Origin: Toxorhynchites rutilus septentrionalis
Lineage: Eukaryota > Arthropoda > Insecta > Diptera > Culicidae
Assembly (NCBI RefSeq): GCF_029784135.1
Contig: NC_073746.1
Location: 247,823,307-247,887,306, forward strand
Direction of reading: 5' to 3'
DNA length: 64,000 bases
The stretch's first letter is position 1. Each line of letters opens with the position of its first letter. Positions 23,816 to 34,196 of this stretch are shown piece by piece. Made by a program: the position numbers and the translations under genes. The notes under the pieces were generated by a model. That model saw only the letters and a list, made by a program, of their open reading frames with translations. It made no database searches and had not been told where the DNA came from.

Positions 23816-24187
23816 AAATGTTGTACTTTTCGGTCTGTTTTAATTTCAGTAAAAAACATTGCAAAACACTTTTTTGTAAAATATTTGGCCAATTAGGTAG
23901 AGAAACAGTATGTTGAATTGCATGAAACTGCATCAAAGCTTTGGGAAACTTGAGTTTCCAAAAATATAATTGAAGTTCTTCTTAACATGTCCATTGTATC
24001 CCCACCTCCCCTACCACCTTCTTTCAGGCAATACGCATCTTTCAGTCAATACTCGGATATCATGCTGACAGAAGCCTGGTTGTTTTGAAGCAATTCAGTT
24101 ATCAGCCCAGTTTTCGATTTCTTCTAAAGCTCGGAGCCTCTCTTCAGAAAAAGCCGAAGCCATGATCCGGAACATATTGGACTTGGG

Positions 24188-24325
24188 ATGAATGCGTCTA
24201 AGACTAAATACATGCTAGCGGGAGGGGCTGTTCGTCACGGAATCTTCCTTGATAGTAGCCTTATAATCAACGGCGACGAACTCCAGGTGGTCAACGAGTC
24301 AAGGCAGATAGGCTCGTTGATAACT
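24188..24325 (+). pseudogene. LINE reverse transcriptase fragment
   Basis: The frame MNASKTKYMLAGG ... INGDELQVVNESRQIGSLIT matches the palm-to-thumb transition of many insect non-LTR reverse transcriptases (the N-x-S/A-K-T-K-x-M and V-x-x-F-x-Y-L-G-S-L-(V/I)-T words). Here the F-x-Y-L part reads SRQI, so it is mutated. Only about 45 codons survive. Sequence before and after (to 24529) does not continue the domain. RTE- or Jockey-like origin cannot be separated on this evidence. Confidence 0.5.
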
Positions 24326-24648
24326 ATGGTATTATGGGCTCCTCAAATTCCCATGGTCCAACAAACTCCAATCCCGTACAAAGTCTACCATATACAAATC
24401 CCTGAAAAGGTTTCCTTTTTCGCCACTCAAGCAACATTTTGGACATGCAACATCGCCGTTCGATATCTCTTCCTTTCAATTCATATGGAACTTAATTTTC
24501 TTGCTTTCGAATGTATCCTACTGCTTTGAGTCGTTTAGTTAGTCGTTACTGCTATGCGTCGTCCGATGCTCGCTCGACATTACACTTTTTCTGAGCGGTT
24601 GTTTTTGTTGCAGTTGTTTTCTGGAGCAATTTTCCCGGTTACGGATAT

Positions 24649-24780
<132 letters not shown>

Positions 24781-24883
24781 AGTAAAATTTAATTAGTTCT
24801 GTTTCCACAAGGTGGCTCAAGGCGCTATAAATAGTCGACAGCGACAGCTGATTTTTGCTGAACTGTGAAGGGTCGATTCCGGG

Positions 24884-24914
24884 TGTTCGGGTTCGATTCC
24901 CGTTCTGGTCGGGG
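24884..24914 (+). mobile_element. SINE S1, 5' part (split by LINE E1)
   Basis: CCGGGTGTTCGGG and the B box GGGTTCGATTCCC match the head of SINE S2 at 60.9 kb. The A-box half is missing or replaced. The sequence stops at GGTCGGGG (24907-24914), where LINE E1 begins, and resumes at 30793. Confidence 0.7.
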
Positions 24915-24984
24915 TTTTTTTTTTTATTAATTAATTATCAGTTACTTAAGTTTAAAGGAGCCGAATTCTTAAATATATTTTTAA

Positions 24985-25026
<42 letters not shown>

Positions 25027-25277
25027 AATTTTCTTACATCTATGGTTAGTAAGGTGGAAAACCGATTACTCGCGGTGTACTCGAGTTTAGAAGGGTGACA
25101 TATTTTTAGGAGAAGGATGGGATATAAGGAAATTGTAACAATGTTGATGAGCACTCAATTCTTAAATCTATTCGTATATCTATAGTTTATTTACATTTCA
25201 ACTTATTCTACTATTTATAGCAAGGGGACGAATTACCCGCAAAGGAAGGAAAGGAGGGTATAAGGATGTAGGGACAA

Positions 25278-28200
25278 TCACGCACGAAGATCTATAGCTT
25301 TAAGGAAAACATATATATGGGACATGTAATCAAGGTCTAACCGAGCCAACACATCTCTCACCGGCACATTGGGCTGTCTTCCTCGGGCCCGAAGGGAGTT
25401 TTCTAAATTCGATCTGGCGAATAGATACACCTCGCACGACCAAACAACGTGCTCGATGTCGTGATAACCTTGGCCACAAACGCAGAGATTACTGCTGGCA
25501 AGATTGAAACGGAAGAGTAGTGCATCTAACGAACAGTGATTGGACATGAGTCGGGAGAAGGTGCGAATAAAGTCCCGACTCAAATCCAGACTTTTGAACC
25601 ACGGTTTGAGGCTAACCTTTGGGATAATCGAGTGAAACCACCGGCCCAATTCATCTTCATTCCACTTGCGTTGCCAGTTAGCGATGGTATTTTTGCGAAC
25701 TAAAGAATAAAATTCATTGAAGGCGATTTGACGCTGATATATATTGCCTTCAATTGCACCTACCTTTGCCAATGGGTCAGCCCTCTCATTACCCGGAATT
25801 GAGCAATGTGAAGGGACCCAGACAAAGGTAATGACATAACAGCGTCTGGATAAAGCACTCAAAATTTCTCGTATTCTCTCAAGGAAGTACGGCGAGTGCT
25901 TTTCCGGCCTCACTGAACGGATAGCTTCGACAGAGCTAAGACTATCCGTTACAATGTAATAGTGTTCAACAGGTCGTGAGGCGACGCTGTCCAGCGCCCA
26001 GTATATCGATGCCAATTCAGCAATATATACCGAGCAAGGACTCTGAAGACTGTGTGAGGTGCTAAAAAATACGTTGAACACTCCAAATCCTGTGGACTCA
26101 TTCATAGAGGACCCATCAGTAAAGTATATATTATCACAATTGATACGCCCATACTTTGCATTGAAGATTGTAGAAACGAACCCCAATCTAAGATAATCTG
26201 GATTTTCATGGATTTTCTCCTTCATGAACAGATCGAAATGTACAGAGGAATTGATGTAGTCAGGAAAACAAACACGGTTGGGAATATACGAAGAAGGAAC
26301 AACCTGCATAGAGGTGAATTCATGATATGAACTCATGAATCTAGAATGAAAATTATGAAATGAGGTGTGTTTTGGCAGCTGATTGAAAACAGAAACTGCC
26401 ATACTCCATCACTGAGAGAATAGTTGTTCGATACAACATAATAAGATCTTCGGGATGGGCTCCCCACCAGGTGCCGGTAATTGTACGGAGAAAGTTTATT
26501 CTTTGTTGACATTTTTTACTCAGATATCTAATATGGGCCCCCAAGTACATTTGGAGTCGAACCAGACCCCAAGATACTTGAATGACATAGCATGAGTGAT
26601 CGGTTTACCCAAAAGTTGAAGCTTTGGTTTTGCTGGTCTATGCTTCCTAGAAAAAACCACCATCTCTGTTTTCTCCGTGGAGAATTCGATCCCTAGCCCA
26701 ATGGCCCAGGTTGAAAAATTGTTCAAAGTATCTTGTAAGGGTCCTTGCAGGTCGGATTCGTTTGATCCTACGACAGACACCACTCCATCATCTGCAAGTT
26801 GTCTTAGGCTGCAATTTTATGTAAGGCAATTGTCGATGTTGCTTACATAGAAGTTGTACAAAAGGGGGCTTAAACATGAACCCTGGGGGAGGCCCATGTA
26901 AGAGAACCGACTTACTGCCGAATCTCCGTGAGAAAAGTTCAAATGTTTCTCACAAAGCAAGTTATATAACATATTATTCAATAGAGGCGGTAGACCCCGA
27001 GAGTTTAATTTGTCTGACAAAACCTCTATTGAAACAGAATCAAAGGCCCCCTTTATGTCCAAGAATACTGAAGCCATTTGTTTTTTTTTCGACGTAAGCC
27101 ATTTGAATTTCTGAAGAAAGCAACGCAAGACAATCATTCGTCCCCTTGCCCCTGCGGAACCCATATTGTGTATCTGAGAGTAGGCCATTCGTTTCAACCC
27201 ATCGATCAAGGCGAAACAAGATCATTTTCTCCAACAATTTCCGTATACAAGACAGCATTGCTATTGGGCGGTACGAATTGAAGTCGGACGCGGATTTTCC
27301 GGGTTTTTGAATAGCTATAACTCGTACTTGTCTCCAATCATCTGGAACAATATTATGCTCCAGAAACCGATTGAATAAGTTCAACAAGCGATGTTTCGCC
27401 ACATCAGGGAGATTTTTCAGGAAGTTGAACTTAATTCTATCCGATCCCGGAGCAGAATTGTTACATGAAAGGAGAGCAAGAGAGAATTCTACCATCGAAA
27501 ACTCGGAATCAAGATCGCACCTATCTTGTGGTATATCTCGAACAATTTTTTGCACAGGAGCGGAATCAGGACAAACCTTCCGTGCAAAATTCAAAATCCA
27601 TCGATGTGAATATTCTTCGCTTTCATTCGTTGAAGAGCGATTTCTCATGTTTCGAGCCACTTTCCATAATTTTTTCATTGCACGTTTTTTCCCTTTGATC
27701 AAGTTTTTAAATTGATTTTCAAGGTCCAAATACGTCTGAAAATTTTCAGGGGTTCCACGTTTCCGAAAAGCTTTAAATGCATTCGATTTTTCTACATAAA
27801 GCTTGGAACATATGCTATCCCACCATAGATTGGGAGGCCTTCGACGAATAGTGGAACCTGGGATGGGTTTCGTTTGAGCGCGAACCGCGCTGTCATAGAT
27901 CAAACGAGAAAGGAAGTTATACTCCTCCAATGGAGGTAAACCATCTCTGGAATTGATGGCTAGAGCAATCGCGCCCGCATTTTTTTTTCCAGTCAATGTG
28001 TCTTGTGAGGTCATATGCCATGTTTATAGATTCAGAAGAATTCGACCCAATGGTGATGGAAATTTTGATTGGCAAGTGATCACTACCGTTGGGGTCCTGG
28101 ATTACATTCCACTTGCAATCTAACGATAGTGAATTCGACCAAAGCGAGAGGTCAAGAGCACTTGGGTTAGCAGGAGGTTTAGGCACACGTGTTGTTTCCC

Positions 28201-28709
28201 CAGTGTTCAAAACGGTCATATTGAAGTTGTTACAAAGGTCATATATCAACAATGAACGATTGTCGTCGTACTGTTCCCCCCAGGCAGTTCCGTGAGAGTT
28301 GAAGTCTCCCAAGATCAATCGTGGCTCAGGAAGGAGTGAGCACATGTCATCAAGTTGTTTGCGGCTAACCGCAGCTCTCGGAGGCCAATACAAGCTGACA
28401 ATACAGAGGTCTTTGCCTCTGATGTTTGCATGACAAGCAACAGCTTCGATCCCTCCAATAGGTGGAAGGTCAATTCGAAAAAATGAGTGGCACTTATTGA
28501 TCCCCAATAGTACCCCTCCGTATCTGTCATCGCGGTCCAATCGTATAATATTAAAATCGTGGAAAGAGATATCATCTCGCGAAGAAAGCCAAGTTTCGGA
28601 CAGAGCAAAAACATCACAATTGAAGTTATGAATTAAAAATTTGAATGTATCCAATTTAGGGATAAGACTACGACAATTCAACTGAAAACAGTGATATCTC
28701 CGACCTCTC
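25278..28709 (-). pseudogene. E1 ORF2: endonuclease, reverse transcriptase, RNase H
   Basis: Endonuclease: NCRSLIPKLDTF, ALSETWL, LGDFNSHGTAWGEQ, GSDHLPIKI. Reverse transcriptase: SAPGSDRIKFNFL, YRPIAMLSCIRKLLEKM, YGFRRGKGT, VFLDIKGAFDSVS, GLPQGSCLSPLLYNFYV. RNase H: YFTDGSSMNESTGFGVF, AELASIYWALDS, IVTDSLSSVEAI, HCSIPGNERAD. C-terminal C-x-C-x7-H-x4-C finger: CVCGQGYHDIEHVVWSC. In E1 the active-site stretch is mutated (QLADDG is followed by a frame break near 26783-26817). Further frameshifts lie near 28670, 27980 and 27075, and there is an internal deletion at about 26360. It is not functional. Its start overlaps the ORF1 stop. Confidence 0.9.
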
Positions 28710-28717
28710 TATCTAAA

Positions 28718-30295
28718 TTAGACATCAAGAGAGATAATCATTGCAAGGAGGGGCCATGTTTGCATCAATTGCTGTAAAATTGTCTTTAATACTGGAAGCA
28801 TTGAGATGACAAGGGTTCTGATGGAGTCGGAAACATTAAAACACTTGAAGATTTGATCCAAAAGGTCAGACAACTTTATAAATCCCGATTGGGAAGTTGA
28901 GCTGGACGGAAAAACAGGGACAGTTGGGGTTTTTGATGTCCCCTCGAGTGCTGGGTCGTTCGAAGGTGAACTATTCCCACGGAAGCCAGGAGGAACCTGA
29001 TTTTGCTTGTCCGCTGCACTCGATTTTTTAGGCAAGCTAACTGGGGGTATCACCGGGGGGACTTGTTCTTGAACTTTGGGAGTGGTCACATTTTTGCGCC
29101 GGGGATTCCCTTTGAAAATAAACGGTGTGCCCCCGCTAGCTGTGTCCGCTTCCATTTCATCAACTGGCAACGTGGAAAAGCTATTGTGTGTTGAGATTGG
29201 TTGTTGTTGTTGTTGTTGGGCCAGTGGAGAAGCGCCCTTTAAAATTTCCGCAAAAGTGCGCTTCGAGCGTTCCTTTAAAGAGCGCTTCTGTTTCTCCCAG
29301 CGACTCTTGTAAGTTTCACAAGCTGAGAGCGCGTGTGGGGATCCTCCGCAATATGGACACTTATGCTCAGTCGCACTGCAGGATTTCCCCTCATGTTGCT
29401 CTCCGCAAGTGGCACAGCGCTCCTTGTTGGCACAATAATCTGAAGTGTGACCAACTGACTTGCATTTGTTGCAAGTCATGGGCTTTGGCACGAAGAGTCG
29501 CACAGGTAGTCTCAATTTGTCCACCATAACGTAGTCGGGGAGGGCGGCACCAGCAAAGGTGACTCGAAACGAGTCTGACGGCGTAAATTTTGTTTGGTCC
29601 CCATCATGGGAGAGTTTCCCGAGTTGGCGACAGTCCAAGATCTTTACTTCCATTGAGGGAAGCTTCTTGAACTTGCCTTTTCCTTCTTTTTTTATTTGTT
29701 TGCTCGTCAGACCCGTTTCAGTTATCACCCCCTCAATTTCTACGTTATGGGAGGGTATAAATGTTCTATATTCGAGAGTGAAGTGTTGGTCAGCAACAAT
29801 CTCGTTTGCGTGTTTCCGTTCATTCACGACAACCCGCAATTTGTTCGGTCTAACCCTGCGAATTTCAGATACAGAAGTGTATCTGGCCAGATCTTTCATG
29901 ATCTGAATCACGTTAAGGCTTTTTTCTTTTGGTTTTGGCCGGAGGAAAACAACCCACGGGCCAGTTCCAGGTGCATCTTCTGGATAAACTCTGACACGTG
30001 GAGCGGAAACAACAGAGGGAGAAGACGAGGACGAGGACGAGGACGAGGATTGGGTTGGATCGGAAACATCAGAAGGGGGAAGCGAAATCGATGATGGGAG
30101 AGGGGGAGTGGAAGTAACAGTCGGTTCAGAAGGGAGGCTTGCTATTTTCTTAGAGGGGGGCTTGGAAGGATGAGCAGATTCGTCCCCAGAAGAATTATCT
30201 TCTTTTTGAGGGACTCGTTTATGTTTTTTCCCAGATCTTAAATGGGATTCATTATCGGAGATCTCCATCTCTGGAGATCCTCCACTATCCTCCAT
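28718..30295 (-). CDS. E1 ORF1: gag-like protein with CCHC knuckles, intact
   Basis: 525 codons, uninterrupted, starting MEDSGGSPEMEISDNES. Layout: acidic/Ser-rich N-terminus with a run of ten Ser; a globular middle with VVFLRPKPKEKSLNVIQIMK and YVMVDKLRLPVRLFVPKP; then three zinc knuckles around residues 275-330 (CNKCKSVGHTSDYC, CATCGEQHEGKSC, CPYCGGSPHALSAC); a poly-Gln run; and a Pro/Ser-rich tail. Such ORF1 proteins bind element RNA and form the retrotransposition particle. The last codons overlap the ORF2 start (ATGTCTAA). E2's copy is broken, so this is the only intact ORF1 of the pair and could in principle still be made. Confidence 0.88.
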   Translation of the reverse strand: MEDSGGSPEMEISDNESHLRSGKKHKRVPQKEDNSSGDESAHPSKPPSKKIASLPSEPTVTSTPPLPSSISLPPSDVSDPTQSSSSSSSSSSPSVVSAPRVRVYPEDAPGTGPWVVFLRPKPKEKSLNVIQIMKDLARYTSVSEIRRVRPNKLRVVVNERKHANEIVADQHFTLEYRTFIPSHNVEIEGVITETGLTSKQIKKEGKGKFKKLPSMEVKILDCRQLGKLSHDGDQTKFTPSDSFRVTFAGAALPDYVMVDKLRLPVRLFVPKPMTCNKCKSVGHTSDYCANKERCATCGEQHEGKSCSATEHKCPYCGGSPHALSACETYKSRWEKQKRSLKERSKRTFAEILKGASPLAQQQQQQPISTHNSFSTLPVDEMEADTASGGTPFIFKGNPRRKNVTTPKVQEQVPPVIPPVSLPKKSSAADKQNQVPPGFRGNSSPSNDPALEGTSKTPTVPVFPSSSTSQSGFIKLSDLLDQIFKCFNVSDSIRTLVISMLPVLKTILQQLMQTWPLLAMIISLDV

Positions 30296-30758
30296 TTTAC
30301 AAAAATTTCTGTCTTATTTCTAATATATTATTGATTTTAACAATAATCTCGAAAAAAAAATAACAAAACAAAAATAAATTATGATATTAAACAATGAACA
30401 AATGAGTTGAATAATAATATTAATATTAAATATGTGTACCTTAATATAAAAGTTGTTCCGATATTGCGCTTCACTGCCCTAACCAGGGAGAGGCAGAGGC
30501 TACGCGCTATGGATCAACACAATAGCGCAAGAATAGCTCACACGGTCACGTGATGATAATTCCCGTTAACGACAGCCACACGATGGCGATCCCGTTATGC
30601 CAATGTTCAACAGCCGCCAAGGGCTGCAAGCTGCAAGAGCGCTGCTTCCTTTGTTCCACTTCACAAAAGGTCAATTCGAAAGCGGACAGCAATGACCTTC
30701 ACTCGTACACTATACCAATCGCACAATAGTAAAAGTGGCAACGCACAATAACGACACT

Positions 30759-30792
30759 GAACTTTACTCGTCAAGAGTTGGATAGCGAATGA
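30759..30792 (-). promoter_or_regulatory. Internal RNA polymerase II promoter of E1: Inr and DPE
   Basis: At the extreme 5' end the minus strand reads TCATTC, a perfect match to the arthropod initiator TCA(K)TY. Taking that A as +1 (30790), AGTTC occupies +28 to +32 and fits the downstream promoter element RGWYV. Both words are identical in E2. TATA-less Inr/DPE promoters located inside the transcript are known for Jockey/I-type LINEs. The use of this one is inferred. Confidence 0.55.
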
Positions 30793-31010
30793 GGTCGGGG
30801 GTTTTTCGCCAAAGAAATTTATTCCGATTTGCACCGTGGTCACGCGTTTTCTAGAGCTTGCCCCTCGGAATACATTCAAGGCGTGTTATTCGGCTTAGGA
30901 AATCTCAACTATGTATTGATAAATGACGCTAGTTAATACATACGTTGAGACGGCAAAAGTTCCACAGGGAACGTTAACGCCATTTATGGTTCATGGATGC
31001 TCTTGAATCT
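30793..31010 (+). mobile_element. SINE S1, 3' part (split by LINE E1)
   Basis: It resumes with the duplicated GGTCGGGG and continues through AAAGAAATTTATTCCGA, TCACGCG, CTAGAGCTTGCC, ATTCAAGGCGTGTTATT, ACGTTGAGACGGC and GGAACGTTAACGCCAT, in the same order as the SINE at 60.7-60.98 kb. The tail is not a clean GAA run as in S2. Confidence 0.75.
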
Positions 31011-31694
31011 AGCTCCCTTTGTATCTCAGGAACGGTGTTATCTAATTCTCAGTAGAGTCAAATGAAATGTGTCAGTTGACAATTTGGTTATATGGTGACT
31101 TTTTTCTTGTTACCTTCATTCTAGCTTTTTAGCATGAGTTTTCGTTTTCATTGCTTCAAAAACAAAAAAAAACAAATTTGACCTATATGGAAAATAAGTT
31201 TACACACATACACGCAAAAATGATTACAGGTACACACAAATACGTCTCTATTATTCCGATTTTAATGAATATAAAAGAAGTAAATCTCTTTCGAATGATG
31301 ACCGCATATAAACAGGTAAGAAAAAAGCAGTTCTTTAAACTAATATACCATTTAAAAAAAAGACTTGGAAATGTAGTTAATGTAATATGTAATGTGCGCT
31401 TATAAAAATGTTGTTTTTTGTATTTTTTATCTTGTTAACTTTTTGTCCAATCCTCTGTTTGTCAAATAGAGAGTTGTGAAATAATCATCACTGAGTTCCA
31501 AAAAATCTATTGTTAATGCTATGGAAGCGCGAACTACTTATGAAAATGACGTATTTCGCGAATTATTCAAATGTGTCAAATTAAATTTGAAATATCTTGA
31601 AAGCAGACACTAATTTTATTTACGATTTAACTATTTGCAGTAAAATATAGCTATACAAATCAATCATCTCTCCTCTTCTGGACTTTAGTTCTTC
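31011..31694. other. AT-rich spacer
   Basis: No gene or terminus recognised. A Lys/Thr-rich 84-codon frame (31151-31405) has no family resemblance. Confidence 0.4.
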
Positions 31695-31698
31695 CATT

Positions 31699-32121
31699 TT
31701 GTTTTTGGCCAATGAAACACAAATATCGAGATTACAGCGCTTGCAGAATAAAATAATGCGTTTGATTTTACAATGCAACAGGTTCACTTCCTCATATTTG
31801 ATGCTGGACGCTTTGCAATGGTTATCTGTGAAGCAAAGAATTGTTTATTTAACTATGGTGTTCATTTTTAAAGTAGTTAACGGTTTGCTGCCTCGATATT
31901 TGTGTGATCGAGTTGAAAGAGGAAGTGACTTTCATAGATATAATGCTAGAAACGCGAATGAAATAAGAACACCACTTTTCCTAACATGTGCTTCACAAAA
32001 TTCTCTATATTTTAAAGGAGTAAATGTTTTCAACTCGATGCCAACACATATTAAACGTGCAACAACACTAGCGGAATTTAAGAGAAACTATATTTCACAC
32101 GTTAAGGCTGTGTTTTCCTAA
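31699..32121 (+). pseudogene. CR1/Jockey-like LINE, C-terminal ORF2 fragment
   Basis: A 140-codon open frame matches the extreme C-terminus typical of CR1-group insect LINEs: ISRLQRLQNKIMRLIL, MLDALQWLSVKQRIVYLTMVFI(F)KVVNGLLP, Y-N-A-R, NSLYFKGVNVFNSMPTHIK and an ending FKRNYISHVK. The reverse transcriptase core is absent, so it is 5'-truncated at about 31690. An AT-rich 3' region follows. The frame is undamaged, which suggests moderate age. It has no function on its own. Confidence 0.75.
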
Positions 32122-33119
32122 CAGCCGAAAGTTTTTTTTCAATTTTTTTATGACACATATTTTTTGACTGACAACGTTTTATACGAACGGATATCTTAAT
32201 GTGAACAGTTTTCTTGATTTTTTTTTTGTTTTTAATATTTTCAACCTGACGAAGTTTTTTTAAACGGATTATATTGTTTATAGAATTTTGAACAATTTTA
32301 GATTTATGTTATATTTTTTGTTTCCAATTTGTATTCGTCTCTATTATGTCTATCATGATCTTGGTGATGATGGACTATTTTAATTTTTTGTTGTTTTTGT
32401 TTTGTATTAGTTAAAAAAAATAAAAGTAGTCTACAAAAGTTTGAGCCCCGCGCGCGTTTCACAGATGTAAAGGATATAAAGTAAAAGTTTTTTCTTAAGA
32501 GCCGGTCTAGGAATTTTTCGTAAATGAAAATTTCTCGACTTCTCTGGATGAGGATATTCATTGTCAATCCAAAACAAGGCTGGCGGTTGGACTTGTGCTT
32601 TGGTGGACCAATTGGCTGCAAGAGTCTGGTCGGGACCGTATCGGCTCTGTGGCGGACACGACTGGGTATCGGCTTGGGTTGTTTTTGACATTGCAATACT
32701 ATATACGAATTTATATCTGTAAATAAAATCAGTTCGTTTTCTTTTGTTAAACTGGTTTCAATGCTGATAAAAATAAATTATCTTTTAGATAACTCGTCTT
32801 GCTCAAACCTCTGTAGGGGAAGGAGGCGGGACCATCATCATCATCATCGCAAAGTTCATTCTCGATTTAAAAGGTAAAACACTGTCTCGATTCCGCTCAT
32901 CTATTCTCAGAGAATTTTGCATTCCCTCATTTGCCTCTCGGAATGACGTTAGATGGTGATAGAATCAAATTGGAAACTTTTGCTTGAGCCAGCGAGTGTC
33001 TTTGTAAAATCATTCGTTTTTCACTCAAATGGCAATCATTGAGCCTCGATCGCGGATGTAAAATATAGGTAGATAGTTGAAATCGAGTTGTTTCCTGTGC
33101 ACTATTGAAATAGCATTTT
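32122..33119. other. LINE 3' region then spacer with (ATC)n
   Basis: 32122-32430 is probably the 3' untranslated part of the LINE fragment (an A-rich AATAAAAG-type stretch at 32411-32424). After that there is no recognisable gene; a short CAT/ATC microsatellite occurs at about 32831-32848. Confidence 0.4.
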
Positions 33120-33371
33120 TTTGTTTATAGTATAGAATGATCTAAGTCAACGCAAAAGACCATATTAACGCAAGTTATTGGTGAGCGGGAAGGTGGACTC
33201 ATGTGCACTTGAATGCTGACAAGGAAAAGAGTACAAGGGAAAATAAAATCATACATACACGCAGATTCAGTCTATTTTGACTCACTCGTTATTTTGTTTC
33301 GTGCAATCCTTCCAAAGGAGTATTCATTCATTGAATGTTATTTTCCACTCGTTGTTTAGTTATGTTCACTA
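33120..33371 (+). repeat. Dispersed repeat R, copy 1
   Basis: About 250 bp that reappears in inverted orientation at 62634-62890. Shared words include AACGCAAAAGA, TTATTGGTGAG, TTGAATGCTGACAAG, CATACATACACG, GTCTATTTTGACTCAC and TCCTTCCAAAGGAGTATTCA. Copies differ by scattered substitutions and one indel of about 20 bp. The family is unidentified and non-coding. Confidence 0.7.
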
Positions 33372-33479
33372 TCAGTCCCGAATGAAGTTGGTCGGGAAGT
33401 GTAAAATGATTCATCGTGTTAGGTAATTAGGTGTGGAGAAATGAGCGAATGAACTTTTCCATACTTGCCTCCTGCTGCC

Positions 33480-33815
33480 CTTGCTCCGGTCTCACGAAGA
33501 TGACACTCTGTTTTGGAAGGATCTGACATCGTGCCATTACGCGAAACCGGTGATGGAGTGGTACGAAGCCAACGATGTAGTCCTTATGCCGAAGGAGGCA
33601 AATTCGCCAAACTCGCCAGAATTTCGCCCAATGGAAAAATTCTGGGCAAATTTAGATGCTCCGGAAAACAGGGAAATTCTTCCATAACGACCGAGATTTG
33701 GAGAAACAATGGATGAGTGTGTGTAAGAAAGATGGCGCAAGTGTTGCGCGGAATTTGATGGGTAGCGTTAAGTCCAAGGCATTTAGTGCATTTAGTCTAG
33801 GAGAGGAGGTTGAAT
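33480..33815 (+). pseudogene. ITmD37E-type transposase C-terminal fragment
   Basis: KDLTSCHYAKPVMEWYEAND ... PNSPEFRPMEKFWANL aligns with the last third of the transposase at 21.1-22.1 kb. The Asp of DLTSCHY and the Glu of PMEKFW again have 37 residues between them. Stops and frame changes follow from about 33687. N-terminal and first-Asp regions are absent. This is an older, separate member of the same family. Confidence 0.8.
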
Positions 33816-34196
33816 AAATCAATTTTGCAAAAATATAGCTAATACGTGTTTATTTATTTTCCGAGAGATTAAAAAATATGCGACTTAAAAAGAATGTTTG
33901 TTGATCATTTTTGCATTTTTTCCGAGAACGGATGTTTTCCCATCATACTCTTCAACATCGTTTTTCGTTTAATAACTCGATTTCGTATTTATTTATTTAT
34001 TTATTTTTCTTCGATATGAAAATCGTACAGACATTTTCATGTTCTAAGTCTAAGTCTAAACATATTTTTTTGATAATAGCAAAGTCAAACACGATTCGAT
34101 CGGCGGAAAAAATCTGACTGCCACGTCACTCGAAGAGGCGTGTTGAAGCGAAGTTTCGCTAATAGTCCTCCACAGTCGATGTGATCAGTCAGGACA
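33816..34196. other. Spacer
   Basis: AT-rich, with a TTTA-rich run at about 33990-34005. Nothing recognised. Confidence 0.4.

Larger units (their letters stand above)
24915..30792 (-). mobile_element. LINE copy E1 (I/Loa-type, RNase H-bearing)
   Basis: About 5.88 kb on the minus strand: 5' leader, ORF1, ORF2 and an A-rich 3' end (a T run at 24915 on the plus strand). The target-site duplication GGTCGGGG is present at 24907-24914 and 30793-30800. It interrupts a SINE, and the uninterrupted SINE at 60.7-60.98 kb serves as an empty-site control. It is near-identical by eye to E2. Compared with E2 it lacks about 200 bp of ORF2 (counterpart 41386-41587). Its 5' terminus coincides with that of E2, so it is full length at the 5' end. 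Confidence 0.92.

Noticed and set aside
24830..24860. CTATAAATAG as a host gene TATA box
   Set aside because: No coding sequence follows before the SINE and LINE; an isolated A/T-rich word is weak evidence.
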